The notes: generated from the sequence alone by a model not told the origin. A stretch of 64,000 nt of DNA from Neodiprion pinetum (GCF_021155775.2 NC_060238.1:643001-707000); one strand, 5' to 3'; shown: positions 35,272 to 47,776, counted from the first letter of the stretch. Numbers and translations: made by a program.

Positions 35272-35795
35272 TCTTTGCAGGTAATTCACTCGTTAACGCT
35301 CATTGTCTGTTGAGAAGTGATATGGAATTATAGCGGTACATGCAGAGGGTATCACTATACGCACAGCCTTATCGGCACGTGATTCGAACGGTCATGCGGA
35401 CGCGATCACCTTCTGACGTAACTCGTTCGTTCGATAAATGGATACCGCGACGACAATAAACTGCCGAGATCCCATTATTCGATACCGAAAGCACGGCGTA
35501 AGGCGAACGTTGTAAGCCCGGCATTTCTCAATCCCCGCAAATTCCCCTTGCATTCAACGATGAAAAACGTTCAATAATTGCGGGTCGGTGACATAGTCAT
35601 ATAATACGTACCTAATATATTATTATGTGTACAGGTGTGTTCGCTCGGTGAATTCAACAGCTTTTCATTGGCAAATTTCAATACCCATTCGCCACTATCA
35701 TCATCATTATCATTATTATTTTCATCGCCATTGTCACTCTCATTGTTATTGTATCGGGACCAGTGTATCCATCAGACTGCTTTCGCAGAGCCGCG

Positions 35796-36488
35796 TTATT
35801 CGCGTGGCAATCGTGTCGCAGCTGCATAGAGTTTCGATTCGCCGCGTGTCGAGGCGATGTACGCGAGACCGACTGACGTGCCTACGCAGGATATCCACAC
35901 GGTTCTCGGAGGCGTCTGTGTAAACACCGCGAAAGCTCCGAACGTTGACCGATGAGTGGAGCTTAATCTTCCACTTGGTGCGCGGAAAATATAAGACATC
36001 CGACACGGGTGCCACGCCGTCGACCATATTACGCACTCCCGAGACGAGCGCGTCTGCGTAGGAAGATCACCGCAGTCTTGGAAAACAAGCGGTTCACGAC
36101 CTAAATCCCGATGATTGATTCCCTCCGGGTCGCCGAAAGAATTCTTAACAAGCCCACGCGACAGAGCAGGTAAAACCCGGCAACACGAGCGAAGTGTAAC
36201 CCGGCTGCAGGGCCCGGCGTCCCTGACGTAGGTACCATACCCGCAACATACACGCGAAGCCAAACTGAAACGGAGCTTTGACGAGCTTCCGAACCTTTTG
36301 TGCCGTGATCCCGGCGACGGAGCTTTCGCCTTTGTGCGAAACGGGGCTAAGTCTACAGAAATAATGGCAGGGCTGAGCGCGGAATGGCGGACCTGAATGC
36401 ATCTCCTCCTCCATCTAGACGCCCACCCGCAACCTACCTGCAGAGCAATGAGTACATCCACGTTTGCTTTGCACGGCAAGGGGGACAT
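35796..36488 (-). CDS. Longest non-repetitive ATG frame, 230 codons, hypothetical
   Basis: Starts MSPLPCKANVDVLIALQVGC and ends in TAA after 230 codons without low-complexity tracts. The composition is rich in Ser, Arg and Cys, with no recognisable domain, signal peptide or clear membrane span. A frame this long is expected only rarely by chance at 50% GC, which is why it is listed. The amino-acid composition looks more like antisense of GC-rich noncoding DNA than a folded protein. Confidence 0.17.
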   Translation of the reverse strand: MSPLPCKANVDVLIALQVGCGWASRWRRRCIQVRHSALSPAIISVDLAPFRTKAKAPSPGSRHKRFGSSSKLRFSLASRVCCGYGTYVRDAGPCSRVTLRSCCRVLPALSRGLVKNSFGDPEGINHRDLGREPLVFQDCGDLPTQTRSSRECVIWSTAWHPCRMSYIFRAPSGRLSSTHRSTFGAFAVFTQTPPRTVWISCVGTSVGLAYIASTRGESKLYAAATRLPRE

Positions 36489-39400
36489 CGGTATCCGGGT
36501 TACAACACCGCCGTCCCTGCGCGAGAGGGCGATATCGAATTTAGATTCGATCCGACGACGGGTGCGGCGAGTCGCCGGTGACCGAGAATCAAAACCAGGC
36601 GAAGTTCAGAGGGAAGGCGTAAATTTTAACAGCGATAATGATGTATCCTTGGAACGTTGATCGAGTATATTTATACCTATACCTGTACGCAGAGGTCGCC
36701 TGTCGGCGCGGAACACCCCGGCCACGTGCAGGTGTATATAATTATTAATTAGCAACGCTGATTGAATCGAGTATTCCATAGGCGGTGAATCGATATCAAA
36801 GGCCTATAATATTCAGCACGAACAGGTAGACTTTTTAAAGCTTTGAAATTATAATTAGCGACCTTTGGAACGCTGATTATTATAGGACTGGCGTCGAGGA
36901 GGCCCGATCTTTTCCGCTACTGCATTCAAACGGCGGAGGCAATTAAGAGATATTGAAAGAAGCCCTGTAGAATATTTCCGCGAGGGTGCGGATTTGTACT
37001 TGCGTCGAGAAACGTAGGTATGTTACTCCGGCGGTATACGAAACTGTACAAGTTCCGATTCATCGTGCGCGGTAACGGAGCGTGTCGTTTGGATAATATT
37101 ATTCAAGGGTGTGGAAGTTTCCTCCGGCGTTTCCGCGTCTCGACAAATTTCAGGAGAAGAATATCGCGGTGGAATACGTGACCCTAGACCGGAGGCGGGT
37201 ACAGCGCCGCAGCGGCGTTAGAGCCGATTATTCTGGCAAGGTACGCTAGATAAAGGTCATTATGCCCTGCTGGCATCGTAATGGCAGTTCCAGGTAATTT
37301 GAGCCCTATGGGCCCCGTGATCCGCGATAGCGCGGCCTAAATGCCACCCGCCGGCTGCCCCCCTTGCGGGCCGCGACGCCCAGCGTCGTTACCGTGGGTA
37401 CGTGCCTCCCAGCCCTCGGCGTCTCTTCCCTCCCTCCTTGTCTCCCTCGCCACTCGATATCTATCTCGTCCGTACGTTATAATATCTTTTCGATCACTAG
37501 GCGCGCCGCTCCCGTCATCAAAAGCGTCTGATTTTAATTTCGGCCAGGTCCGAAACTCGAGAAATTGCTTTAGATGAACCGAAGGTCCGATTATACCTAC
37601 ACCTGACAACAATTTGCAAATACAGTACCTAGGTATATTGTAAAGTGAAAGTGTAGATACTTCGCCGCCCCTCAATGTATACGGTGCTCTAAAGTCTCCG
37701 ATTCCCAAACGGTTTAGAGCGGGTCGTCGATGGGTTTACCTGGAACAAAAAAAAAAAAAAAACAAAGCCGGGGAATTAGAGATAATTAGGACGGTGTAGA
37801 ACAGCGAAGATCGTAGGGATTAGATTTTACGATAATTACGCCCCGGCGTAGGGTACATAGGTATACCGTAATCACGGGGGCCGCCTTTGGTATGGCAAGC
37901 GCGGCTCCTTTCGCTGTACACATAAAACGTTTGCATTCCATTAGCCGTGCATTCAATTACGTGAGCTAGTTCAGTCGTTTGATAGAAAACGCTTCGACGG
38001 CTTTGCTGAGACTTCTGTTATACAGACGCGAAGACTACTGGAATCGATGGATTTCCGCTTGCAAGATAGGATTCAGAGAGCCATTTTTATAACACGTGGT
38101 ACGTACGTTTCCGCCAAGAACTTTGTCCGAAAAATAGCGAAATAGCCATTGACCTTTGGTTTCAGAGGTTTCCGAGACCGGAACGGTTCTTGTTCGAGAA
38201 CGCTAAATGCAGCGACGTTGGTTGATGCGCGAGCGGCGATTAACGTTATTTTCTTGTTCCCTTGTTATTCTATTTTCTTTTTCTTTTTCCTTTTCTTTCT
38301 TTCTTATTTTTAATCAAAATTCAAGCCAGCCCACGATCCGATGGCCGTATAATGTTACGGCGTTTTGCCGGTCGCTCGCTGCAAGGGTTCCGAGGGCTAT
38401 CGAGGGAAGTTTATGACCAACTGTGCCTTAATTAGCCTTAAAGTTCGTCCAATTAAGTTAGCATCCACCGCGTTCACCGATGTCGATTGCCGCTGCAGCT
38501 CGCGTACCTATAAGCTGCAGATCCCCGGGCCACCCGACGTCTCGACTTTCGAATTGCGGCCGTTCCGCACCTACTCTGCACCCCCTCGAGCCGTATACAG
38601 AACGAACGACGCCTCCTCTGGTATACGTTAATGAAATTCACCGCGAAGAAAGAAATTCTAGGTTGAAATATTTTCGAAAACTAATTCGTATTCCAATCGC
38701 GAGAACGGCGCGGGTCGCCGACCAGGAGAAGGGAGATTTCCTACCGCGCGGTCAACGTTGTCCATCGCTACGGGCCATGAATAAGTCCAGCTCTTCCTCG
38801 ATCGCATTAATTGGTTTATCGCGAATAATACCTTGGGATCTCCGTACGTCTCGTAAGAAATTACAACATTTTGCAGCGGATGCCAGCTCAGACATAGACG
38901 ATATGATAAATTTTATTTTCAAGATAGGCCGACAATGAGACTACTGATATGTATACGACGGCACAGTTGTCTGAAAAACATCTCTCGGTTTGGGAGAACT
39001 TTCCAGAACGTCGGGAGTCCTCCATTGCCACCCTTCGAGCTCTGTATCATCTTGTTCCAATTAGCATTGTCAGGTCTACCGCGTCGTGTGTGGCTTCGCC
39101 GAGAGAGTTGTAATCAGAGGAGCAGCAACGTGTGGTTGCCGATTCTTGAATCAATTTGGCCTACTCGTCCAGGAAATCGTATCGTCGCGTTTACCACCTT
39201 TCAGCGTTTATACCTTTCATTTTATTCTCAAGGTTTGTTTCAGGAAAGTGTATTTGCTGTATATCATTCGTGTAATAGGTTACGTGTTTTCTCGATGTTT
39301 CGCGGGCGAGGAAAAAGGCTAAAAAATAAATGCACAAAGTGACCGGAGCTTTGTTTTAGGATACGGGAAATATACCTATAGGAAGGCACTTTTACTATTA

Positions 39401-41825
39401 ATATCGCTACTTACGCCGGTTCTTGGGCAAGTGTGCGTTTACGGGTTTACCTGCGTTTGCGTGTAGTATACCTTTTAACTATATCGTTGAGTGATACGGA
39501 CACGCGACGATTTTTCTCGTACATGCCGTGACGGAGAGACGTTACTCCCCGAAATCATTGGAATTTTCTATCTCTTTCTCTCTCTCTCTCTCACTCCGCA
39601 ATTCGCGCGATTGTTGAAAGAGGCATGCGAGTGATTCAAAAGAATCGCATCCATGAGCTGAGAACATCGACCGCGCTAGGGTTTGACGCATATTTTTGGA
39701 GGTGAGTTACATTATACGTCAATTATGGATTATACTACGCTTCGTTCTGCATACATCGAAATTAGAAGTAGCTCTTTATCTAGGCCTACTGGAAGGCTAA
39801 CGGTCGTCGGCTCACGCTCTGTACTTCGAAACGTGGGACATACAATGTATGATCGGGCTTAAATACCTACGTGTAGTCATTGTGTGACAGGATAGGATAA
39901 CGGGGAAACGTTAAGCCAACGATGAAAAACACTCCGAGGCTTTCCGAATGCGAATACATGTCCGAATCTGGAGTAGAGGAGATATATCGCTGGGATATTA
40001 CAGTACCCATGTTTATTTTTTGCAACTCGAGTTTCCGCATTGTCAAAGTCGACGACATCTCGTCCGCCAGTCGGGGGTTCGAATTCCGTGGTACGTCATG
40101 AAATGAGACGCGTCTACGCCGGTGCGGACGCCGGTCGTGATACGTGATGTGCCTACATCTACTCTACAGAGGGAGTAAAGGTAAGAGAGAGAGAGACGGA
40201 GAGCTTTCGCGGGGGTGTCTTCTTTACTTCTGGTATAAATTTACGGATTGAAGCCGCGGTGGCGTCGGTGATAACCTGTAGTCTATATCAGGGAGCCGCT
40301 CGCACAGCTACACTTTAACGTAGTGTCGCGTTTCCACGTGAGAAAGCAATTCGATGAGTTTTGTAAACGGAGTCTCGTTCACCGGGTATTCTCAAGATGA
40401 AAATTTCGGGACGATGTAAGGTTTGTTCCATACGTTGTTAGATAATATTATAGAATCGAAAAAGCTTGTCGACGTCGAGGGAAGAGAGCCGGCTATCGAC
40501 GCTTGTCGATTCCAAGTGGATTTTCCGATTTCACTGAAACTCGAATCGCTCGCGCGGAAGTTTGACGTTCGATAAAACTTTTTTACTAACCGATTGAGAG
40601 TTCGGGTGACTCGCTGCATGTGTATCGGGAAGAGGATACGCGACAGAGAAACGCGTATGACATGCGCCTGATATAAGTACGCGTAGGTAGAGCGACAGAA
40701 GCGAGTGAAGTTGCGTTTATCATTTTACGCGGTATAACAATATCTTTCTTCGTTCTCGGCCAAGGACTGTAGACTGCACCGAACGTGCGTTAAAATTAGT
40801 TTTGCAAATTCGTCGGTCCACGGCAACTCGGCAACTCCGCCGCTCCGCCGCCCGCCTATCGTCAATATAACAGCAAAAGGTAGGCACAGCGGCACGTGTG
40901 TCGCGCGTGATTATACATATGTACGTATAACGTGTTTGCGTACGTACGTATATGTGCCTACAACTCGTGTAACTAAATCCACATCACCGTGCGATGCGGC
41001 ACGTCGTTCAACACGCACCGACCGCGGGCTGCAACGAGCTATTAAATATGTGCGCACGGGGTTCTGGAATAAGCCTTAAAATCGGGCAAGGTGACCGGCC
41101 GCCAAGTTGATGCGGAAAAAGCACGTCTCGATTAGGAGAATAACTGTGTGTCCGCAGGCTGGTTCGTCGTTTCTGCAGTTAATTCGTCGATCCACTGGTT
41201 TTCCCCTGCAGCGGTATAATACGTGCATGGGTATACGCTTATACTACGTATAAGCGGCACGGTGACACGACGACTGGTTCGGGCGGGGTGCACACGCCGA
41301 GTTTCAACGGACATTTTTGCAATTCAAATGCCGGGAGAGAGCCGCACCTACCTATACCCACGTGTTATATATGTGTAGATACGTACATCCATATACTTAC
41401 ACCTGCAGACGGCAGAAGCGGGTGCTGTCTGTTGTTGACGGGTAACGAATTCACCGGGGGAATTCCGGCGCTACCCACCCTCCGCAGGGTGTAGGTACAT
41501 ATTGATCGCGCGAAAACATTCGATTCCCATTTGCTCTCTCGAATCGCGCGTAGCTTCCCGGACCGATGGATGGATTTTGACGCGTTTAGCGCTACGTGAA
41601 AAACCAATTAGACTCGGACGGATAATCAACGGAAAGACCCACCCCCTGCAGTCGACGCCACGGCGTTGCCCGCGGGCGGAACGGTTCTTATTTTTCCTTC
41701 CTGCCGCTGATTGATGCTTATTAGGAAGGCATACCTGCCTTTCCTAAGACTTATACATGGCATGTACGAGATACCCTCCCCCCTCTCCCCACCCCCCCCC
41801 CCATCGCGCTATAGCCTACTCCCAG
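36489..41825. other. Gene-empty stretch
   Basis: Five kilobases with no supported exon. Contents are a short A run near 37746-37762, a TACCTAGGTA palindrome at 37626-37635, T/C-rich sequence near 38265-38310, and short TC and GA runs near 39575-39592 and 40183-40197. A possible first exon at 39625-39701 (ATG ... GGAG/gtgagtt, 25 codons) has a strong donor only. Confidence 0.5.
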
Positions 41826-41956
41826 GAAAAATAAATGACTCTTCGGCTCGTTTAGTATCTACGATTAGAGAGGGAGATTATCATCACGTAACGCGTGATT
41901 TGGGTATTTGCATTTCCGACGAGAAACCCGGATTAGTCAACGTCAGCGATATACCT
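41826..41956 (+). CDS. Candidate internal exon
   Basis: A C-rich tract (41775-41802) leads to acceptor tactcccag at 41825. After two bases the frame gives exactly 43 codons (KINDSSARLVSTIREGDYHH at the start, ending VNVSDIP) up to a donor gtatgt at 41957, phase 0. Its 3' phase matches the acceptor at 43836, so it could precede the exon chain at 43837-45756. That link is speculative. No family recognised. Confidence 0.15.
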
Positions 41957-42291
41957 GTATGTACAATGCAGGAGCAATCGTAAAGTGTGGCTAATGTTCT
42001 TCCCGATGTCGAAAGCTCGTATCACCTGCGTATACAGGTTGGCAGGTATAACGGCTAGATAGATGTACTAAAGTATCAAAACGTCAAGCTACCAGGTAAT
42101 CAGTCTGCCGAGGTGCGGCAAGAGGGTTGAGGGACGCCCCCGTCGTGTTTATCTGTACAGTCGGAGAGCCCTTGCATCGCAGTAACGGTGACCGGGGGCT
42201 TAGGAAAGGCTATTTGCGTTGTAAATTATGAATAATCTCGTTGTGTTTCATTCCCACCGGCGTTCCGTATCTATGCGATATACATATAATC

Positions 42292-42375
42292 TGTGTGTGT
42301 GTGTGTGTGTGTGTGTGACACACACAATGCGCAGACTCTATATATACACTATATATATATATATATATATATATA
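42292..42375. repeat. Composite (GT)n-(CA)n inverted block and (TA)n
   Basis: (GT)13 runs directly into CACACACA, forming a short perfect foldback around 42318, then an interrupted TA tract (42339-42375). Confidence 0.95.
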
Positions 42376-42718
42376 AATTGTGTATAGGGTGTGCGCTGTA
42401 CGAAGCGTTGGAAAAATGGGAGAATATATGGAACTGGTGGAATAAGGTGAAGACGAAGAGAAGGGACGAGGAAATGTCCGCCGCGAGCGATAAATACTCT
42501 TATATCGTATAAATCCTGGAGGAGCCGGCGAGAGCTCGCGAAACTTGAGAGGCTCCGGAGGGTTGAAAAAGCGGTTATTATCACGGGAGAGCCGCGAGGG
42601 AATGACGCGTCGCTTTGCATGGTCAGGGTGGAAATTTTGCTTATATACATGTATAATAACGCACGCGCTTCTACAGCGACACAAGCATTTCTCTCCCCCT
42701 AATTTTCCGATTCGTCAG

Positions 42719-42785
42719 CGCCGGTGCAAATTGTACGAGTCGGCGTAACGACGAAATATGCGGTGCATGTGCGCCGTGAATGTAG
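42719..42785 (+). CDS. Candidate 67-base exon
   Basis: Acceptor tttctctccccctaattttccgattcgtcag (with a branch-like CCTAAT) ends at 42718 and a donor GTAG/gtaagtac follows at 42786. One frame is open throughout: PVQIVRVGVTTKYAVHVREC, flanked by partial codons (two bases before, two after). The alternating Val pattern suggests a beta strand. Its phases do not match the neighbouring candidates, so it may belong to another transcript or be noncoding. Confidence 0.15.
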
Positions 42786-43440
42786 GTAAGTACTGTGTAG
42801 GTATAAAGGACGTTTTCTTCCCTCGAATATTATTGCCGTCAACGTCGTAAATCATTCCCTTTGTTTACCCTCCACCGCCATCCTCTCCCCGCGCTTTTGC
42901 GTTTTAACGACGTGTGCTCGGTAGAACCCCATGAATGAGGTGCGCTCGCGTATACCTATTGCATATATGTGGGTGGAGGTAGATCGAGGTGCTTCGTCCT
43001 GCTCAACTTTCCGCCACCAGAGGTACAACCTTTAATTCTTACGCACTTGGAGATTCGATACTACCTCCCAAGAGCGTAAAAATTTATCCTGCGGAAAATC
43101 AAACGCGGCCTACGATACATTTCGCGTAGGTCGAATCGGGCAATGTTTGCCAATAATTTTTATGTAGCTCGATTCGGAATAGGTACCTAGTGTAAGGTAA
43201 TAAAGGATAGAAAAGAATTCCGCCGCGGCGGCACGCAATATCTGCGATCGGCCGATGATTAATCCGCGTGGGAGTTCCGCCCGGAGGGGTAAGAAAGAAT
43301 ACGTGTGTTCGGCGAAGGAGCAAAAGTCGGGGGGGGAGGGGAGAGCCCTTGACTGATGAAATTTCACGGCTCTGCAGATATTCTTGTCCTTGGGAATTGG
43401 CCGTCTGCCGGTGTGCGTGTATGAGGCATACGTGTGTGGG

Positions 43441-43472
43441 TATATACATATATATATATATATACACACACA
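43441..43472. repeat. (TA)n/(CA)n microsatellite
   Basis: Interrupted TA run followed by CA. Confidence 0.93.
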
Positions 43473-43836
43473 TAGATATGTATAGATACGTAGGTTAGGC
43501 ATGGGTATTCTTAGCGAGGCGGTCCGTGTCATTACGCGCGGCTCTAAAAGTCATTAAGATTCTGTTGGCCTCTCTCTATCCGTGCTCGAATCCCATTCAA
43601 CCGTTTCTACGTTAATTAGCCGATGTAATATTTCTTTGGGCACCGCGAGAGCCGGTGACGCTCCGGGCGATAACTTTTTCACCCCTTCAACTCTTACTCG
43701 ATAATTCATTTATGCTCGTGTGTGTAAAATAACGGCGCGAATGAATTATCGCGCGAACGGCGAAACAGCCGTTTCATGTCGCCTGTGACGTACTAGGTGC
43801 ACACCCCTTACTCGAATCGTTGCACGTCTTTTACAG

Positions 43837-44041
43837 TGGAATCTGGAAAGCCGGCTCCTCATCGGGTCTGAAAAAAAAATTATTTCTACTTCACTCGAAC
43901 GTGAGAAATTCAAAGTGCTTCTTTCGTACCGTCCGCGTCACGACGAAGCTAGAGGCAAAATAAAGGAATACGTTTCGGCAAACCGAACAGATCTGACAAC
44001 CGATGAATTAAGCGCGACAGAGTATTTGTGGAAAGCCTCGA
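43837..44041 (+). CDS. Candidate exon A of a four-exon chain
   Basis: Acceptor gcacgtcttttacag ends at 43836. The frame then reads WNLESRLLIGSEKKIISTSL, later KIKEYVSANRTDLTTDELSA, 68 codons and one base, to a donor TCGA/gtatatcg at 44042. About 60% of codons begin with a purine, as in typical coding DNA, and charge is evenly spread. The phase (1) matches the acceptor at 44454. Beyond the donor the frame passes into pyrimidine-rich sequence that looks intronic. This is the most protein-like stretch in the window by eye, but I recognise no family. Confidence 0.28.
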
Positions 44042-44454
44042 GTATATCGATTCAATTTGACTTCGTTCCTTGGCCTCGCCTTTCTCTTCTCCCTGCTTTT
44101 CATCTTTCCCTTTTCTTTTCTTTCGGGCTCGCCGATTTTCTCCTTCCCCGCCCTTCCCTCCTCATCCTCGCATCCGCCGAGCAAGTTGAAGTTTAATTAA
44201 GCGCTATCTCGCGACTCGAGGGACTCGTTGAGAAACGAAGCAACTATAACTCGGTCTTCTTCGCTCGGTCCGTATAACCTCGTCATCGGGCCGCTGTGTC
44301 TTACCATTCCTTAAAACCGTCGTCCCGTGCTGCCGCTTTCGCGAGCTCTCTCAGTTTTATCTTTTTACTCGCATTCGTGACGTTGGATCGGCCGGGGTGC
44401 CTGCCCACCTTATATCCCGCTTTCTATTCTTCCCTTTTCCCAATTCGGTAGCAG

Positions 44455-44885
44455 GGCGACTCGCTTTCCGCCGCGCCTGGGAGTCGGTCGAACGTTTTTT
44501 AGCAGGGGAATTGCTTCGAAAAACGGCCCGGCATCGTGAGCCATCGACGAGGCTTAACTTCGCCCAACCTCAGCGGTTCTCACCGCCGCCTCGCGTCGCG
44601 TTGCCCCGGAATGACGTAGCCTGCACGGGTGCCTCTCGTGTTGCACCGCAAGGAAGGAAGGAAAGAGCCTTCCTTACGATTCAACGGAGAAAACGAACCT
44701 CGAACGGGTTTCTTCGCTGTTTCCTCTCCTTTATTCCCAAAGAGCTCTCTCTCCTTCTAATCATCTTTTCCCAGTTTGACAAGGGTCTCTTTGATCCCTC
44801 GAGTGCACGGTCGACAGATTCGCCAGAGTCATTCTCAATTCAGACTAGTCGTCACTTATACGCCCAACGGTACAGCCGCGGCGAT
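44455..44885 (+). CDS. Candidate exon B of the chain, part of a 221-codon open frame
   Basis: A superb acceptor (tttctattcttcccttttcccaattcggtagcag) ends at 44454. The frame reads RLAFRRAWESVERFLAGELL after a split Arg codon and remains open for 143 codons to a donor GGCGAT/gtaaca, in phase 0. A second strong acceptor inside it (ctccttctaatcatcttttcccag, ending 44774) could start an alternative shorter exon beginning FDKGLFDPSSARSTDSPESF. Alternatives at the 3' end are a donor AAAG/gtattt at 44929, or reading through to TGA at 45060-45062. The frame contains no Met. No family recognised. Confidence 0.25.
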
Positions 44886-45311
44886 GTAACAGACCGTGAA
44901 GGGTGTGTCTCCCCGCTTTTAGCCAAAGGTATTTTTGACAAGCGGAAGTACTCCGCGAGCGGAGGGACGCTGACGAGATTCAACCGGCCTCCGACGTTTT
45001 CTCGACGCTCGTCAAGCTTGATCGTGGGAGCGGAAGGCGAAGATGCGAGGCAGTTGTCATGACTGCGTGTAAAATTTTTACGCCTTCGCCGGAACGAAGT
45101 TAAACTGCGTAGACGTAGCACAGTATCGTGCAATATCGATGAGGACGCGCGTCGTTTCAAAATTTGTGTCCGTAGGTACAGAGATTGAGTGAGGTTCGCT
45201 TTCACATTGAAAGAAGTTTGGCTTTATTTTTTAAGATGGTACTCTGGTTACATACATTTGGTCGTTGCTTTTTTAACCTCTACATTTTTTCGTTTCTATT
45301 TTTTGTTACAG

Positions 45312-45358
45312 ATCCGGCACTGGTTCGACACGCATCTGCATAATCTAGGGAGTTCTAT
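45312..45358 (+). CDS. Candidate exon C, 47 bases with excellent splice sites
   Basis: The acceptor has a T-rich tract of about 25 bases ending tttttgttacag at 45311. The donor is TCTAT/gtaagtgaa at 45359. Both flanks are AT-rich against a GC-richer surrounding, as for true exons. Two frames have stops; the third reads IRHWFDTHLHNLGSS plus two bases of Met or Ile. Phase 0 at the 5' end matches exon B's donor at 44886, and phase 2 at the 3' end matches exon D. I do not recognise the peptide. A noncoding exon remains possible. Confidence 0.35.
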
Positions 45359-45695
45359 GTAAGTGAACAAAAACTTGTCATAATTTACATGATGGAGACG
45401 GTAATACTTTTGGATTGGCAACTACTTGTGTCCTCGTGATATTCGAGCGAAAAAGAGCGACGCAAATCTTTATTTCCCCGATCTTTAATCTTCGATTCGC
45501 GCGCGAGAAAAACAATGCCACAGTTTCTGTGCGTATAATATTGTCGAAGAATGACGAACGATCCGTCCGGGCTACATCTACATTTATTTCGGGTCCTACT
45601 CGGTCTTGACTTTTTCTTCTTCTTTCGAACCTTTTTTCACAACCGCGGGACCTGTTCAAATGAGCCGAACTATACGCAATTCACCGCTATTCCAG

Positions 45696-45756
45696 ACTCA
45701 AACGAACGAGCGTCGCGCGTTTAGCGAAAATATGGCAAGTTCGTTACATACACTGA
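45696..45756 (+). CDS. Candidate exon D, terminal
   Basis: Acceptor caccgctattccag ends at 45695. One base completes the split codon (ATA, Ile), then 19 codons LKRTSVARLAKIWQVRYIH and TGA at 45754-45756. The peptide is basic and helix-like. The 332-base intron from exon C is ordinary for an insect. No AATAAA was found just downstream. Confidence 0.2.
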
Positions 45757-47588
45757 TGTATGAACGAGTATTATACATTGAAGGGGAAAAAAGGGCGCGA
45801 ATAATTTTATTATCATTGTATATTTGTTCGGAATGCAACGAGTATATTTATTATAGTCGCGAAACAGCGCTGCAGCGTAGATATGCATACATACACATGT
45901 ATGTACGCGGTGTTCGAAAACAATAACATTTTTACAACCATTTCGGCGGTATAATAACGTCGCGGACCGTGCGCAGTTATATCCACCCACTGTTTTCAGG
46001 CCTTTTATTTCCCCGTGCGAAGCGCTCGTAAATCCTCTCGACGGATGTATCATTGCCTCCCGTAGACGATGACTCAGTGCAGAACGATCGGGGTAACAGT
46101 TATTACGTAGACTCGAATTCACACAAGTCTACAATCATTACCGATAAGAGCTGAATTCTGTTTTTCCTCCTCTAATCCCCCGTTTTATGGCCGCACCGGG
46201 CAAACATTCACGCATAGCTATAAGCTGCGCACTTGGCGTGAAATTCATACGCATGAGCGGAGAGCTATAATAATGGAACGAAAGCTGTCCGTGCAGGTTC
46301 CACGCCGGGTGATAAATACACGTATACCTCAACAGCAACGAATGCCTGGCAGACCGGCCCGCCGGTCTCTTAAGTGGTGCACGCGGTGCGAAGTGGATCT
46401 GCAAACGGAAACTGATTACTATCGACGCTCTAAGCCTCGATAACGCGGCGAGAGGAAGGTGGTAACGCGGTTAGACCCTCGCGGCAGAAGCGGGTCATAA
46501 TGGAGCCAGCCAGGGCTGCCTCGGAGGTGGCTTGTTTTTCTAGACATTATCTCTCGTCTCTAGCTTGCATCTCGTTCTCCTCCGCTGTTTACTTAGCCCC
46601 TCGTGTTTTCCTTTCCTTTTTGCAATTTTCCTTCTCGCAATGTGCACGTTTTACACTGGCGAGGGCCAAGGTGCCCCCGCATCCGTCGCTGTTGGTTATA
46701 CATATAAGTAGGTACGCGGCAGCGCAGCCACGCTGAAGGATTACCTTATCGAACGAGGAATGAGATCTGTCAGTCAGCGGGAGCGACGGCTGCAGGGCTG
46801 CGTTAGACAGTTGGCCTTAGGGGGGCGAAGGGGGCGAGGGAGATAGGATAACACGGAGAAGAGTTTCGTTTGACGACGATGCTCGTACGCAAGGTATACG
46901 CAACATCCGCAGCAACGTGCGGCCGTGCGGTGTCGACCAAGACGCTGCTTATACACAGTCGCCTTACCTACATGTCGTACGATTCCGTCGCTGCAGACCG
47001 AGCAGCGGGCCGGCCCCCGACTTCGCTTCAGGCGAGACGTGACTTTGGCTGATAACGCGTTAATGCCTGCCACTGCCTTATCTCCTCGTTGTGTGAGAGG
47101 GCGCGTGAACACGCACCGACCGATCACTGGGTGGGTGCTGGAACGCGTACGTATGTGTACGCTCGCTCAGCTGCTCCCGTAACAATTCCCCTGCCGCCTG
47201 AACTCGTGTGGCTTAATTCCTCCGACGAGTATTGATCGAGTCGTATTTGATCGACTCCGTTTCTAATTAGGGTATACATTATTTTTATCCTCAAATTGAT
47301 GTCGACGGAATTGGGCGCTGGGCTGACGAGTCTCCTCAACGTCCGCGTCATGCGGATTATACGAACTTTCCCGATCGAGGCCCCGGGTGTAATTCTAGCT
47401 CGGAGAATATAAACAGCCTGCACTTATTGCCTCGTTTTCTCGAGCGTATTATGCGGGGTACGACGGTATCCGTTCCGTCGATCCTCATGCAAATCGATAC
47501 CCACAATTTTAGAGTAAGCCGGTAACGTTTCTTTTTCTCTCTCTCTCCCTCTCTCTGATATTTCTCTTGCTGTCCTATATTTTTTCAG

Positions 47589-47776
47589 GGCTGTACAGGG
47601 TTGCACCCCGTAGCCTTAACAATACATTCAATCAATCAATCTCTCTTTTATTCTTCACTCTCGTGAAAATGCTGCGCGAATCTACGCGGCATGTCGGACC
47701 GTTTGAAAGTAAAAATGATAATTTGTTGAGAGGTGGAAGCGAAACCAGCAGCACCATCAGCTATTCGTACCTGTAA
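47589..47776 (+). CDS. Candidate terminal exon after a very strong acceptor
   Basis: Pyrimidine-rich sequence from 47527 ends tgtcctatattttttcag at 47588, among the strongest acceptors in the window. After two bases the frame reads LYRVAPRSLNNTFNQSISLL and continues to TAA at 47774-47776, 61 codons, with a hydrophobic patch and a Ser/Thr-rich end. The other frames close within 8 to 26 codons. It needs a phase-1 upstream donor, which I could not assign. No family recognised. Confidence 0.18.

Noticed and set aside
40074..40085. GGTTCGAATTCC, second tRNA-like B box
   Set aside because: The T stem fails after three pairs and no A box lies upstream at a suitable distance.
47320..47345. CTGACGAG resembling a hammerhead ribozyme core
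   Set aside because: The required GAAA and flanking stems are missing.
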